DNA of 60,598 nucleotides from SIG299 sp045531895 (GTDB taxonomy: Bacteria; Bacillota; Clostridia; Lachnospirales; Lachnospiraceae). Shown here piece after piece: positions 7,458 through 16,497 of this stretch (position 1 is its first letter; the number at the start of each line of letters is the position of its first letter). The stretch is taken from positions 1 to 60,598 of the forward strand of contig JAZSEW010000121.1 in the NCBI GenBank assembly GCA_045531895.1, written 5' to 3'. The position numbers were made by a program, and so were the translations under genes. The notes under the pieces are model-generated. The model made no database searches. It was not told the origin of the DNA and was given only the letters and a program-made list of their open reading frames with translations.

Positions 7458-8888
7458 ATGTTAAACAAGGGGAAAGATAAAAAAGTAATCAGGGCAATTG
7501 CTGAATTGAGACCAATGGAAACGGCGTCCGGTTCCCAGGAACTGCTTGACGTACATGCTCGTCTGATGAAAGGAAGAACTGCTTTTGAAACAGTAATTAC
7601 CGGAGCAATGGCTTCTGCGATGAGCATTAGTAATCTGGATTTGCAGGTGAGTGACAGAGTAGAAGAACTGACAGAAATCAGTACACATTTGTCTGATACC
7701 GCTAATGATTTAAGCAATATTTCTGCTGAAACGGCAAATGTAACCAAGGAGGTTTCGGTTGCCCACGATTTGCTGGCAACATCAATTACCGAAATTTCCG
7801 GAGATACCATGGAGTGCTTACAGGCGATTGAAAAGAGTGAAGAAAATATTGTTAATATTGAAAAACTGTCCAAAGAAGCAGAAGCAGATTCCAAGCGCAT
7901 GCAGGATGATATGTCAGAGCTGATGAGCGTTATTGGGCAGATGCAGGCCGTGATTGCTTCGATTAATGCAATTTCCGGTCAGACAAACCTGCTTGCATTA
8001 AACGCTTCCATCGAGGCGGCAAGAGCCGGAGAAGCCGGTGCGGGGTTTGCTGTTGTTGCAGAAGAAATTCGCCAGTTGGCAGACCAGACAAAGGCATTGA
8101 CCAGCAATATGGATCAGTTTATCAACAGCATTCAATCTGCATCAAAAAAGAGCGTTGAAAGTGTAGATACTACCGTTAGTGCTCTGGATGAGATTAATAA
8201 AAACCTGACGATTATTGTAGAAGGTAATATTGAAAACAGAAAGCGGTTGCAGGCAATTAACGAAAATCTGACCAATATTGCGGCTACCAGTGAAGAAATC
8301 AGCAGTTCCATGAATGAGGTGGAAAATCATGCCCATCAGTTGGATGAGCGTGTATACAGTATGAGCCTGGATGCCAAGCATTTAAATGGTGTCAGTATGC
8401 ATCTTGGTGATGTGGTTAAACCGATGACAGAAATCGAAGCAAAGCTTCGCGCTACAAATAAAGAAATGGGTCGTATGGCACTGGATCCATTTTATATGCC
8501 AAGCAACGAGGTGTTTATCGGTGCGGTTAAGAATGCGGTGGGTGCACATCAGAACTGGTTGGTTGCGTTGGATAACATGGTAACGGAAGGTAAGGCACAG
8601 CCGATTCAGACGAATGACCATCGCTGCGCATTTGGCCATTTCTATTATGCCGTACAGCCAAAGAACGAAGGTATTCTCAAGATTTGGGCGGATCTCAGAG
8701 AGAAACACAAGCAGTTCCATGCTAACGGCGGACAGGCAATTATGCTCTTGAAGAAGGAGGATCAGGCAAAGGCAAGGGAGTACTACAATAAGGCAGTGGA
8801 TGTTTCCAAACATTTGCTTAAGGATTTTGAAGATTTGATTGCACTGGCAGAAAAGCTCGACAAAGAGGATATTCGTATTTTTGAATAA
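7458..8888 (+). CDS. Soluble methyl-accepting chemotaxis protein with C-terminal CZB domain
   Basis: 476 residues, AAGGAGG RBS. There is no membrane segment. A long coiled coil carries the signalling hairpin tip (SGQTNLLALNASIEAARAGE, ending in FAVVAEEIRQLADQT). The last ~120 residues match the chemoreceptor zinc-binding (CZB) family: AHQNWL, HRCAFGHFYY and KHKQFH give the His-Cys-His-His ligand set. CZB domains are known to sense zinc or hypochlorous acid and occur on cytoplasmic receptors and diguanylate cyclases. It is expected to join a cytoplasmic or polar receptor array. It is monocistronic with a terminator directly after it. A TATAAT lies at 7408-7413 with a poor -35. Confidence 0.93.
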   Translation: MLNKGKDKKVIRAIAELRPMETASGSQELLDVHARLMKGRTAFETVITGAMASAMSISNLDLQVSDRVEELTEISTHLSDTANDLSNISAETANVTKEVSVAHDLLATSITEISGDTMECLQAIEKSEENIVNIEKLSKEAEADSKRMQDDMSELMSVIGQMQAVIASINAISGQTNLLALNASIEAARAGEAGAGFAVVAEEIRQLADQTKALTSNMDQFINSIQSASKKSVESVDTTVSALDEINKNLTIIVEGNIENRKRLQAINENLTNIAATSEEISSSMNEVENHAHQLDERVYSMSLDAKHLNGVSMHLGDVVKPMTEIEAKLRATNKEMGRMALDPFYMPSNEVFIGAVKNAVGAHQNWLVALDNMVTEGKAQPIQTNDHRCAFGHFYYAVQPKNEGILKIWADLREKHKQFHANGGQAIMLLKKEDQAKAREYYNKAVDVSKHLLKDFEDLIALAEKLDKEDIRIFE

Positions 8889-8898
8889 TTTATTTATG

Positions 8899-8925
8899 AA
8901 GGCGGCTCAAAAAGCCGCCTTTTGT
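8899..8925 (+). terminator. Terminator after the CZB chemoreceptor
   Basis: The arms aaggcggct and agccgcctt (8899-8907 and 8913-8921) form a perfect 9-bp stem, followed by TTGTG. Confidence 0.85.
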
Positions 8926-8947
8926 GTGCGTTTTAGTAAAAAAACGG

Positions 8948-8976
8948 TTGACAAGCGTGGTTGTATATGGTAAAAT
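8948..8976 (+). promoter_or_regulatory. Promoter of rpsF-ssb-rpsR
   Basis: TTGACA (8948-8953), 17-bp spacer, TAAAAT (8971-8976). Confidence 0.85.
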
Positions 8977-9005
8977 TCTGTTTTGTGACGAGTAAATTTT
9001 TCCTT

Positions 9006-9027
9006 GCTCTTTTCTACGGAAAAGGGC
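9006..9027 (+). promoter_or_regulatory. Leader hairpin before rpsF
   Basis: The arms gctcttttc (9006-9014) and gaaaagggc (9019-9027) pair with one wobble around the loop TACG. It lies in the ~75-base leader, where S6:S18 autoregulatory RNA occurs in many bacteria. The CCG trinucleotide expected of the known S6:S18 motif is not seen, so a regulatory role is open. Confidence 0.4.
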
Positions 9028-9056
9028 CAGAGACCAAAAGGAGGTGCAACACAACT

Positions 9057-9347
9057 ATGAACCAGTATGAATTAGCGTTAGTTGTTAGTGCAAAAGTTGA
9101 GGATGACGTAAAGACAGCTACAGTAGAAGCTGCCAAGGCTCTCATTGAAAGATTCGGAGGCGTTGTAACAAACGTTGAAGATCAGGGTAAGAAGAGACTT
9201 GCTTACGAAATTCAGAAGATGAAAGAAGGATATTACTTCTTCATCCAGTTCGATGCTGATGCTACAGTTCCAGCGGAAGTTGAAACAAGAGTACGCATTA
9301 TGGACAATGTCATCAGATTCTTATGCGTAAGACGGGATGCAGAATAA
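9057..9347 (+). CDS. rpsF: 30S ribosomal protein S6
   Basis: 96 residues from the ATG at 9057, preceded by AGGAGGTG; upstream in-frame codons run through the leader and promoter and are not used. The pattern MNQYELALVVSAKVEDD, ERFGGVVTNVEDQGKKRLAYEI, YYFFIQFDAD and MDNVIRFLCVRRD is canonical S6. It binds the central domain of 16S rRNA with S18. The order rpsF-ssb-rpsR is the classic Firmicute operon. Confidence 0.98.
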   Translation: MNQYELALVVSAKVEDDVKTATVEAAKALIERFGGVVTNVEDQGKKRLAYEIQKMKEGYYFFIQFDADATVPAEVETRVRIMDNVIRFLCVRRDAE

Positions 9348-9362
9348 TAGGAGGGATTCCTA

Positions 9363-9815
9363 ATGAACAGAGTTATCTTAATGGGTAGACTCACTCGTGA
9401 CCCTAACATCAGTTACTCCCAGAGTGGAGACAATATGGCAATCGCAAGATTTACTCTTGCAGTTGACAGACGTGGCAGACGTCAGGACGGCGCTGACCAG
9501 CAGACAGCAGATTTTATCGGCTGTGTATGCTTTGGCAGACAGGCTGAATTTGCAGAAAAATATCTGAGACAGGGAACGAAGATTGCTGTAACCGGTAGAA
9601 TCCAGACAGGAAGCTACACAAACAAGGACGGTCAGAAGGTTTACACAACCGACGTTGTGTTAGACGATATCGAATTTGCAGAGAGCAAGAATGCACAGGG
9701 TGGTGGCGATGCCAACTATTCTTATCAGGCTCCAAGCAGACCGGCACCAAGTGCAGCGGGTGATGGATTCATGAATATTCCAGACGGAATAGACGAAGAA
9801 TTACCATTTAACTAA
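9363..9815 (+). CDS. ssb: Single-stranded DNA-binding protein
   Basis: 150 residues with an OB fold: MNRVILMGRLTRDPNISYS, ARFTLAVDRR, ADFIGCVCFGRQAEFAEKY and GTKIAVTGRIQTGSY. A Gly/Ala/Pro-rich linker follows, then the acidic tip DEELPFN. The tip recruits replication and repair partners. In the family it usually ends exactly in PF, whereas here one Asn follows. It lies between rpsF and rpsR with GGAGG immediately upstream of its ATG. Confidence 0.98.
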   Translation: MNRVILMGRLTRDPNISYSQSGDNMAIARFTLAVDRRGRRQDGADQQTADFIGCVCFGRQAEFAEKYLRQGTKIAVTGRIQTGSYTNKDGQKVYTTDVVLDDIEFAESKNAQGGGDANYSYQAPSRPAPSAAGDGFMNIPDGIDEELPFN

Positions 9816-9850
9816 AATGGAACAGTCGATTGGATAAGGAGGTAATAACC

Positions 9851-10126
9851 ATGGCTATGACAAAGACAGATAAGCCTGAAAGAACAGACGCTCCTATGAA
9901 GAGACGCGTTGTTCGTAGAAGAAAGAAAGTTTGCGTTTTCTGTGCAGACAAGACAAACGCTGGCATCGATTATAAGGATGTTAACAAGTTAAAGAGATAC
10001 GTATCCGAGAGAGGTAAAATCCTTCCTCGTAGAATTACAGGCAACTGCGCAAAGCATCAGAGAGCTTTAACAGTAGCAGTAAAGAGAGCACGTCACGTTG
10101 CTTTAATGCCATATACTCTTGACTAA
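9851..10126 (+). CDS. rpsR: 30S ribosomal protein S18 (cysteine-containing form)
   Basis: 91 residues from the ATG at 9851 with AAGGAGGT eight bases upstream. The core KRYVSERGKILPRRITG, then CAKHQRAL, is diagnostic. It retains CVFC and a later CAKH, the zinc-ligand (C+) version of S18. It is the last gene of the operon, followed by a terminator. Confidence 0.97.
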   Translation: MAMTKTDKPERTDAPMKRRVVRRRKKVCVFCADKTNAGIDYKDVNKLKRYVSERGKILPRRITGNCAKHQRALTVAVKRARHVALMPYTLD

Positions 10127-10155
10127 TTTAGCATATAACTTTATAAGAGAGTTCA

Positions 10156-10190
10156 AACACCGCAATGGCGCAAGCTGTTGCGGTGTTTTT
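10156..10190 (+). terminator. Terminator of rpsF-ssb-rpsR
   Basis: The arms aacaccgcaa and ttgcggtgtt (10156-10165 and 10178-10187) with extra internal pairing, followed by TTT. Confidence 0.88.
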
Positions 10191-10199
10191 GTCAAGAGA

Positions 10200-10239
10200 G
10201 AAAACAAAATCTCCCACGGCTGTCTGGCCGTGGGAGATT
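10200..10239 (-). terminator. Terminator of the large lipoprotein gene
   Basis: Perfect 13-bp arms (10208-10220 and 10227-10239). Read on the minus strand, they are followed by TTTTGTTTT. Confidence 0.88.
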
Positions 10240-10251
10240 GTCGTTTTAGGA

Positions 10252-12282
10252 TTACTCTGCGTTATAAATTTCAAATCCTACATAATAGTAGTTGCTGCCA
10301 TATTCTGCACCATCGTAAGCAGCAAGGGAAAGTCCGTTTTCGAAGGTATATTCTTCTGCGGCTTTCTGTGTGATAGTATAATCGATGTTTAAAAGCTTTA
10401 ATAATTCATTGGCGATACGGAATGCTTCATCCTTGGATGGATTGTAAATATTGGCGATGTGAAATGCTCCGGATACTGCGTCAAACTCAAGAGAAATGTA
10501 GTTCTCCCAGTTGCCAGCTTCTGCAAAGGTGTATTCTACGGAATAGTAACTATCTACAGTACCATCTAAAGTGTCACCATAAACCCAGAAAAATTCCTCA
10601 CTGTCACTGTCGCATTTTTCGAAGCAACTCTTGGAAAAGTTAAAAAGAGCTGTTTTCTGGTCTTCTGTAACGGCAATAGTATCAAAGCCGGTGGAAGGTA
10701 CGCCCATGGCAAGAACTTCATCCTTTGTAGGATTAAAGTCTACATAACCGTCGCTGTCGATGTAGTAACCGGTCATGTTCATGAATGCATCCGTGTAATC
10801 AGCAGGTGGAGTATAAGTACTCTCCGGAGCAGTGCCCTGGTCTTCTCCTTCACCACTGTTCATAATTAAATCCATTAGGAATGGGAAGTCGGTCATAAGC
10901 TTCATTAAATCAGCAGTAAGTGCTTCCTGATCTAAACCGGCGGACCAGGTTTCCATATCGGTAGTGTTCTGCGGAACAGTAATTTCAGCGTAGTCACGAA
11001 GAGTAGCCTTCATGGTAAGGGAACCCATTTCCATACCGAAAGAAGCAACGGAAATGGTTAAGTCGGCAGTGGTAGTGGTTGCTGTTTCTTTCATGACAAA
11101 GGAAACGCCTTCGGCAATCAGTTCAAAGTCAACAGTAACAGTGCCGTTGTTTACAGCGTAGTACATGGAGAATTCCATAGTTTCGTCTGCCATGGAAAGA
11201 GTGATGGAATTGTCGCCGAACTCATAGTTTAAGTTTACTGCGGCAGTTTCTTCATCACCAGGGATAGTGATAGTTCCTGTCTTGTCGGAAGCAGCTACAG
11301 AGTAAAGAATTACTTCCTGTGTTCCTTCTTCCTGACTGTAGAGGCAGAAGCCCTTTGGTGTGGAAACGAATACAAGAGGAACATCTGCTTCGGTATCAGG
11401 ATACAGTTCCCATGCATAAGAACCGTTATTATCGGTGTAGTAGTGCATTACAAAATTGGTAAATGTTTCTTCCGCAGATGCATCTTCTTCAGAAACAACA
11501 TCATCAAAGTTTATCTCTGTGCCAAGGAGTTCTACAAATTCTTTTTCAAAAGTATCTGTCCATGCAAGAAGATTTTCGCGGCTGACAGTAACAGTGTGCT
11601 TTTCACCAGTCATGACATATTCGCCGGTGCCGATGGTAAGGTTTTCTTCAATACCAATCTGTGGCTCGAAGCAATCAATCAGACTGTTTAAGGAATTTTC
11701 CATTAAAGCATACAGTTCCTGATTGGTTGGAAAGTCTGCCAGATTAAATGCAGGCATTTCTTCGGAAGTAGTTCCTGCCAGCTCTTCCATGGTTGCCGCT
11801 GCATAAGCAGTGGAGTATTTTGGAAGGTTGAACATGAAGTTCTGGAAGTCAGTATAAAGCTCTGCGGAAATAACTTCGGTCTCGTTTAAGTAAAGAGTAC
11901 CGTCAAAGGCAAAGGCATCCTTCATATCCATTGTGCCGTCCAGACTTATGCTCTTTAAACCCGTAATTTCAAGAAGCTCTAATACAGATTCGTTAATGGC
12001 TAAATCCATTTCAAAGTCATACCCCAGTCCCTTGCTGTAATCTACATCAGCTTCCGGCTGAAGTGCCAGAAGAGAGGAATAAGCTTCGGGAAGTTTTTTC
12101 AAGTTTGCCATGGCCAGATTTTCCGGAATTGGAGTAGGGGTAGGCGTAGGGGTTTCTGTAGGTGCACTTGTTTCTGTAGGTGCGGTTGTCGGTGTAGGAA
12201 CCGCAAACTTTTCTTCTTTGTTACAGCCTGTTGCAAAAAGAAGCGTAAACAGGCATACAAAAAGTAATAATTTCTTTTTCAT
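10252..12282 (-). CDS. Large secreted lipoprotein of unknown function
   Basis: 676 residues from the ATG at 12282, with AGGAGG eight bases upstream; a longer in-frame start at 12321 would hide the signal peptide. Lipoprotein signal KKKLLLFVCLFTLLFATGC, then a Thr/Pro/Glu linker to about residue 50, then a long mostly beta-strand protein rich in Thr, Glu and Asp with no enzyme motif I recognise. The middle part (VKHTVTVSREN-like YVMTGEKHTVTVS and SITLSMADETMEFSMYY) reads like repeated beta sheets; the end (YTPPADYTDAFMNMTGYYI onward) looks like a separate domain. It is divergent from the GGDEF-EAL gene. It is probably a surface protein; nothing points to a ligand. Confidence 0.85.
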   Translation of the reverse strand: MKKKLLLFVCLFTLLFATGCNKEEKFAVPTPTTAPTETSAPTETPTPTPTPIPENLAMANLKKLPEAYSSLLALQPEADVDYSKGLGYDFEMDLAINESVLELLEITGLKSISLDGTMDMKDAFAFDGTLYLNETEVISAELYTDFQNFMFNLPKYSTAYAAATMEELAGTTSEEMPAFNLADFPTNQELYALMENSLNSLIDCFEPQIGIEENLTIGTGEYVMTGEKHTVTVSRENLLAWTDTFEKEFVELLGTEINFDDVVSEEDASAEETFTNFVMHYYTDNNGSYAWELYPDTEADVPLVFVSTPKGFCLYSQEEGTQEVILYSVAASDKTGTITIPGDEETAAVNLNYEFGDNSITLSMADETMEFSMYYAVNNGTVTVDFELIAEGVSFVMKETATTTTADLTISVASFGMEMGSLTMKATLRDYAEITVPQNTTDMETWSAGLDQEALTADLMKLMTDFPFLMDLIMNSGEGEDQGTAPESTYTPPADYTDAFMNMTGYYIDSDGYVDFNPTKDEVLAMGVPSTGFDTIAVTEDQKTALFNFSKSCFEKCDSDSEEFFWVYGDTLDGTVDSYYSVEYTFAEAGNWENYISLEFDAVSGAFHIANIYNPSKDEAFRIANELLKLLNIDYTITQKAAEEYTFENGLSLAAYDGAEYGSNYYYVGFEIYNAE

Positions 12283-12395
12283 TTTTTTTCCTCCTGGGAC
12301 TCTTTTTCGTAGTAAAGTCAAGAAGTATTTTATCTTTATTATAATAAAATGTCAACCGTTTGCTCCATCTTTTTTTGTTGGAATATGAACGTTTG

Positions 12396-12424
12396 TTGAC
12401 ATATTTTGTGTTGTAAGTTAAAAT
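12396..12424 (+). promoter_or_regulatory. Promoter of the first GGDEF-EAL-LamG gene
   Basis: TTGACA (12396-12401), 17-bp spacer, TAAAAT (12419-12424). Confidence 0.8.
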
Positions 12425-12475
12425 GGAAATAAATAAAGGGGTTAAAAAAGTATCTGTTTTGGCAGGAGTGAGCAT

Positions 12476-14389
12476 ATGGAGAAGGATTATTTAACTAATT
12501 TACCGAATCGAAGAAGTCTTTATCATTATTACCTGAATTTACCACAGGAAAACAAAGTGCATGCGATGTTTTTGGACGTGGATAATTATAAAAAGGTCAA
12601 TGATATTCATGGTCATAATATGGGTGACCAGTTGCTTGTCTGCATTGCTAATTTTCTACAGGCAGAGTGTGAGGGTGGTTTTATTGCCCGTCTGGGTGGC
12701 GATGAATTTGTTATTTTGCTGGATGGAAAAATTCCGGTAGATGAGGTGCCGGCTATTGCAGAAAGGCTGATTACAGATTTTAAGGAAATGGACTTCCGTA
12801 AGGATGTACTTTCTTTAATTTCCTTAAGTGTAGGTGTTATCAGAGACCAGGAAGTAAAGCAGCCACTGGATGATATTCTTGCAAAATGTGATACCGCCAT
12901 GTATCAGGCAAAATGTAACGGAAAGAACCGTTATATGTTATACAGTGATTTAGATTCTACTTTTGAAATAAGCAAAAAAATTGAAGAAGAAATGGAAGAC
13001 GCATTAAAAAATGGCGAATTCCATATTTTCTTTCAACCGAAAGTGAATATGGTAACTTCCGAACTATATGGAGCAGAGGCCTTGTCCCGTTGGGTACATC
13101 CAACGGAAGGTATCCGTCCGCCAAGAACATATATTGGATTATTTGAAAAAAACGGTTTTGTTGCAAAGCTGGATATGCATATATTTGAGGAAACCTGTCG
13201 GGTAAAAAATTCATGGAAGGGTACCAAATATGAGCATATTCCGATTTCCATCAACATGTCCAGACTTCATTTATATAACAGACAGTTTCCGGAACAGTTG
13301 CTGGAACTGGCGCAAAAGTATGAGATTGACCCAACGGAACTGGAACTGGAGATTACGGAAAGTACTTTTATCAAAGACAGTGATGAGTTAATTGCTGTGG
13401 TAGATGCTTTAAAGAAAAAAGGATTTCTGGTTTCCATTGATGATTTTGGTTCCGGTTTCTCGGCATTGTATCTGTTAAAGGATTTGCCGGTGGATACCAT
13501 TAAAATTGACAGAGGGTTCCTGCAATCCTCTTCCAATGATACAAGAGGAAAAACCGTTTTGCGTAATATTATTACCATGTGTAAGGATTTGAAGATGGAC
13601 GTGGTAACGGAGGGTATTGAAACCAAGGAGCAGGTAAAATTTATTATCGGTTGCGGCTGTCAGATTGCTCAGGGATTTTTCTATGCAAAGCCTTTGCCGC
13701 TGGAAGAATTTTATGAATTTGCAGATGAGTATATTGGAAATGCCAAGGATAATTACACCTTCCGTCTGAATGGCAGTTTAAAGTCTGAAGATGGAAGTCT
13801 GGAAGGCAGAATTAATGGACAGGGTCTGTTCTATGGACAGGGAATTTTCTCAGACAGCAGCTCCATGTATTTCCCTGGTGGTGAGCAGGAAGAAAATACA
13901 GTAATCCTGCCGAATAATATTATTGTAAGTGACAGTTTCACCATTTCCATGTGGATTCGTCCAAAGACTGTAACAGCATGGACGTCTGCGCTGTTTGTAA
14001 AGTTTGAAAGCGGATTCTGCAGTATTGTGCCATATGCATGGGAAGGAAGCTCCTGCTGTCGTCTCAGAGATGCAACGGTAGTAAGCGGCTGGTATGACAT
14101 TGCCTCCTGCCAGTTCAGAGAAAATGTATGGTATCACTATGTGGTAACTTATAATGCAAAAACAGAAACGGCGGTAGGCTTTATTAATGGAGAAGCCGTA
14201 GGACGTCTGGAAAATGTTCCAACCAACCGTTTTGTAAATCTGGCGATTATTGGCGGAGATATGTATCAGCCGTCCTTCAACGGAAATATTTGTGAAGTGG
14301 TATTTTATAACGAGGCGAAAGACTATGACTTTGTAAAGAAGCTTCACAGAACCTATACCGATGATGAGAAATTTATTGCATTCAGTTAA
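12476..14389 (+). CDS. GGDEF-EAL c-di-GMP enzyme with C-terminal LamG-like domain (copy 1)
   Basis: 637 residues, RBS AGGAG. The GGDEF domain begins at residue 1 (EKDYLTNLPNRRS) with no N-terminal sensor. The active site RLGGDEF is at 72-78 and no RxxD inhibitory site precedes it. The EAL domain (about 165-415) keeps E201 in AEALSRW, N260, E292, D322-D323 in DDFGSGF, K343, E379 and Q399, so both cyclase and phosphodiesterase sites look intact. Residues about 425-637 form a concanavalin/LamG-like jelly roll (SISMWIRPK-type strands, ENVWYHYVVTYNAKT, GFINGEAVGRLEN), a fold usually outside the cell that binds glycans. No signal peptide or membrane helix is present, so the whole protein is predicted cytoplasmic. 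The LamG domain may be the sensor. A close paralogue follows 38 bases later. Confidence 0.93.
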   Translation: MEKDYLTNLPNRRSLYHYYLNLPQENKVHAMFLDVDNYKKVNDIHGHNMGDQLLVCIANFLQAECEGGFIARLGGDEFVILLDGKIPVDEVPAIAERLITDFKEMDFRKDVLSLISLSVGVIRDQEVKQPLDDILAKCDTAMYQAKCNGKNRYMLYSDLDSTFEISKKIEEEMEDALKNGEFHIFFQPKVNMVTSELYGAEALSRWVHPTEGIRPPRTYIGLFEKNGFVAKLDMHIFEETCRVKNSWKGTKYEHIPISINMSRLHLYNRQFPEQLLELAQKYEIDPTELELEITESTFIKDSDELIAVVDALKKKGFLVSIDDFGSGFSALYLLKDLPVDTIKIDRGFLQSSSNDTRGKTVLRNIITMCKDLKMDVVTEGIETKEQVKFIIGCGCQIAQGFFYAKPLPLEEFYEFADEYIGNAKDNYTFRLNGSLKSEDGSLEGRINGQGLFYGQGIFSDSSSMYFPGGEQEENTVILPNNIIVSDSFTISMWIRPKTVTAWTSALFVKFESGFCSIVPYAWEGSSCCRLRDATVVSGWYDIASCQFRENVWYHYVVTYNAKTETAVGFINGEAVGRLENVPTNRFVNLAIIGGDMYQPSFNGNICEVVFYNEAKDYDFVKKLHRTYTDDEKFIAFS

Positions 14390-14427
14390 TGAACAGGTCT
14401 GATAAGACATAGCAGGTGGAAATGCTC

Positions 14428-16341
14428 ATGGAAAAAGATTACTTAACCAATTTACCAAATAGAAAGAGTTTGTATCAGTATTATTTAAGTCTGCCTCAGG
14501 AAAAAATGCTTCATGCCATGTTTCTTGACATTGATAATTTTAAAAAGGTCAATGATATTCATGGACATAATATGGGAGATCAGCTGTTGGTATGTATCGC
14601 AGACTTCTTGTGTCAGGAAATAAAGGACGGGTTTGTCTGCCGCCTTGGCGGGGATGAATTTGTTGTCCTGCTGGACGGGAAAATGCCGGAAGAGGAGGTT
14701 CCTGTACTGGCGGAAAAACTGCTGAAGCAGTTTAAGGAAATAAATTTCCGCGCAGATGTACGTTCTCTGGTTTCCTTAAGTATTGGTATTATTCAGAGCC
14801 AGAAGGTAACTGTTTCGCTGGATGATATTATAACCAAGTGTGACGACGCCATGTATCAGGCAAAGTGTAACGGTAAAAACCGTTATATGCTGTGCAGTGA
14901 GCTGGATTCCGTTTTTGAAATTAACCGTAAAATGGAAGCTGAGATGGAAGCTGCTTTGCAAAATGGTGAGTTTATGATCTTCCTGCAGCCGAAATTAAAT
15001 GTGGTGACATCGGAACTTTATGGAGCAGAGGCCTTATCCCGCTGGGTACATCCGGAGGATGGCATCCGTCTGCCTAAAATGTACATAGAATTATTTGAGA
15101 AGAATGGATTTATTACGAAGCTGGATATGTTCATGTTTGAAGAGGTATGCCGGTTAAAGGCTTCCTGGGAAGGAAAGAAATACAGACATATTCCGGTGTC
15201 GGTGAATGTTTCCAGACTTCATTTATACGACAGAGATTTTCCGGACCGTCTGGAAGCTATTGCTAAACAGTATGGAATTGACACTGCAGAACTGGAAATA
15301 GAGATTACGGAAAAGACGTTCATCAGAGACAGTGCTGAACTGATTGCTGTGGTGGAGCGTTTGAAGCAAAAGGGCTTTTTAGTTTCCATTGACGATTTTG
15401 GAGCGGGCTTCTCGGCGTTGTATTTGCTAAAGGATTTGCAGGTAGATACGGTTAAAATTGATAAAGACTTTTTGCAATCCTCTTGTGGAGACAACAAAGG
15501 AAAGAAAGTACTCCGTAATATTATTACCATGTGCAAAAATCTGGACATGGATGTGGTAACAGAAGGTATCGAAACAAAGGACCAGGTAAACTTTATTATC
15601 AGCTGTGGCTGTCAAATTGCCCAGGGACTGTTTTATACAAGACCGCTTCCGCTGAAGGAGTTTTACTATTATGCAGAGGAATACATGGGAAGTTCCAAAG
15701 GAAATCATTCTTTCCGGTTGAATGGTACGTTGCGGGAAGAAGAGGGGACGTTGGAAGGTTCTATCAGTGGAGAAGGGCTGCGTTATGAGCAGGGAATTTT
15801 CAGGGACAGCCGATCTCTGTATTTCCCGGGCGGAGAAAAGGAAGAAAATGTGGTAATTCTGCCGAGTGAAGTGATTTTAAATGACAGCTATTCTATTTCA
15901 CTGTGGATTCGTCCTAAGGTGTCTGCAGAATGGAGGTCTGCATTATATGTGAAGTTTGAAAGCGGCTTCACAGGTATTGTACCGCATGCTTTTGATGGAA
16001 GTTCTACCTGTCGTATTCGGGATTCCAGAAATGTGACCGGCTGGTACGACATTACTGCCTGTCAGTTGGCGGAAAATACCTGGTATCACTATATGATGAC
16101 GTATAATGCCAGAACAAAAACAGCGGTGGTATTTATTAACGGAGAAGCAACCGGACGTCTGGAAAATATTCCGGTAAACCGTTTTGTAAACAGAGTGATG
16201 CTGGGTGGAGATATTTTTCAGCCATCCTTTAACGGAAACATTTGTGAATTGCTATTTTATAATGAGGTAAAAGATTACGACTTTATAAAGAAGCTGCACA
16301 GGTCGTATACGGAAAAAGAAAATTTTATTGCGTTTAATTAG
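14428..16341 (+). CDS. GGDEF-EAL c-di-GMP enzyme with C-terminal LamG-like domain (copy 2)
   Basis: 637 residues from the ATG at 14428, chosen to match copy 1 (MEKDYLTNLPNRKS) and because AGGTGG lies eight bases upstream; GTG 14416 and ATG 14422 are also in frame. RLGGDEF, AEALSRW, NVSRLHLY, EIEITEKTF, IDDFGAGFSALY, VKIDKDFLQ, EGIETKDQ and IAQGLFYTRPLP are all retained, so both halves look active. As in copy 1 there is no RxxD site, no N-terminal sensor and no membrane helix, and residues about 425-637 are LamG-like. Differences between the copies fall throughout, including the LamG face, so ligand specificity could differ. It is probably co-transcribed with copy 1 and ends at a terminator. 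Confidence 0.93.
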   Translation: MEKDYLTNLPNRKSLYQYYLSLPQEKMLHAMFLDIDNFKKVNDIHGHNMGDQLLVCIADFLCQEIKDGFVCRLGGDEFVVLLDGKMPEEEVPVLAEKLLKQFKEINFRADVRSLVSLSIGIIQSQKVTVSLDDIITKCDDAMYQAKCNGKNRYMLCSELDSVFEINRKMEAEMEAALQNGEFMIFLQPKLNVVTSELYGAEALSRWVHPEDGIRLPKMYIELFEKNGFITKLDMFMFEEVCRLKASWEGKKYRHIPVSVNVSRLHLYDRDFPDRLEAIAKQYGIDTAELEIEITEKTFIRDSAELIAVVERLKQKGFLVSIDDFGAGFSALYLLKDLQVDTVKIDKDFLQSSCGDNKGKKVLRNIITMCKNLDMDVVTEGIETKDQVNFIISCGCQIAQGLFYTRPLPLKEFYYYAEEYMGSSKGNHSFRLNGTLREEEGTLEGSISGEGLRYEQGIFRDSRSLYFPGGEKEENVVILPSEVILNDSYSISLWIRPKVSAEWRSALYVKFESGFTGIVPHAFDGSSTCRIRDSRNVTGWYDITACQLAENTWYHYMMTYNARTKTAVVFINGEATGRLENIPVNRFVNRVMLGGDIFQPSFNGNICELLFYNEVKDYDFIKKLHRSYTEKENFIAFN

Positions 16342-16352
16342 TGAAGTAATAA

Positions 16353-16405
16353 AAGGCTGTTGTATCTGCCGGCTGTACCGGTGGAAGCAACAGCTCTTAT
16401 TTTTG
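16353..16405 (+). terminator. Terminator after the GGDEF-EAL pair
   Basis: Arms around gctgttg and caacagc, an inner CCGG/CCGG stem, then TTATTTTTG. Confidence 0.75.
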
Positions 16406-16416
16406 CGAATTTCGGA

Positions 16417-16445
16417 TTGCATTTTGTGTAGGAACGCTGTATAAT
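16417..16445 (+). promoter_or_regulatory. Promoter of the TerB/BrxD-like/BrxHI-like operon
   Basis: TTGCAT (16417-16422), 17-bp spacer, TATAAT (16440-16445): a near-consensus housekeeping promoter directly after the previous terminator. Confidence 0.85.
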
Positions 16446-16497
16446 AAGAACAAAGTTTCGGGAACAGAAGTTCGTCAGGCAGGAGGCATCAAGTTAC

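Larger units (their letters stand above)
12476..16341 (+). repeat. Tandem gene duplication of GGDEF-EAL-LamG
   Basis: Two genes of identical product length (637 residues) and identical domain order lie head to tail, similar along their full length including the LamG domain. Divergence is spread evenly, so the duplication is not recent. Confidence 0.9.
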
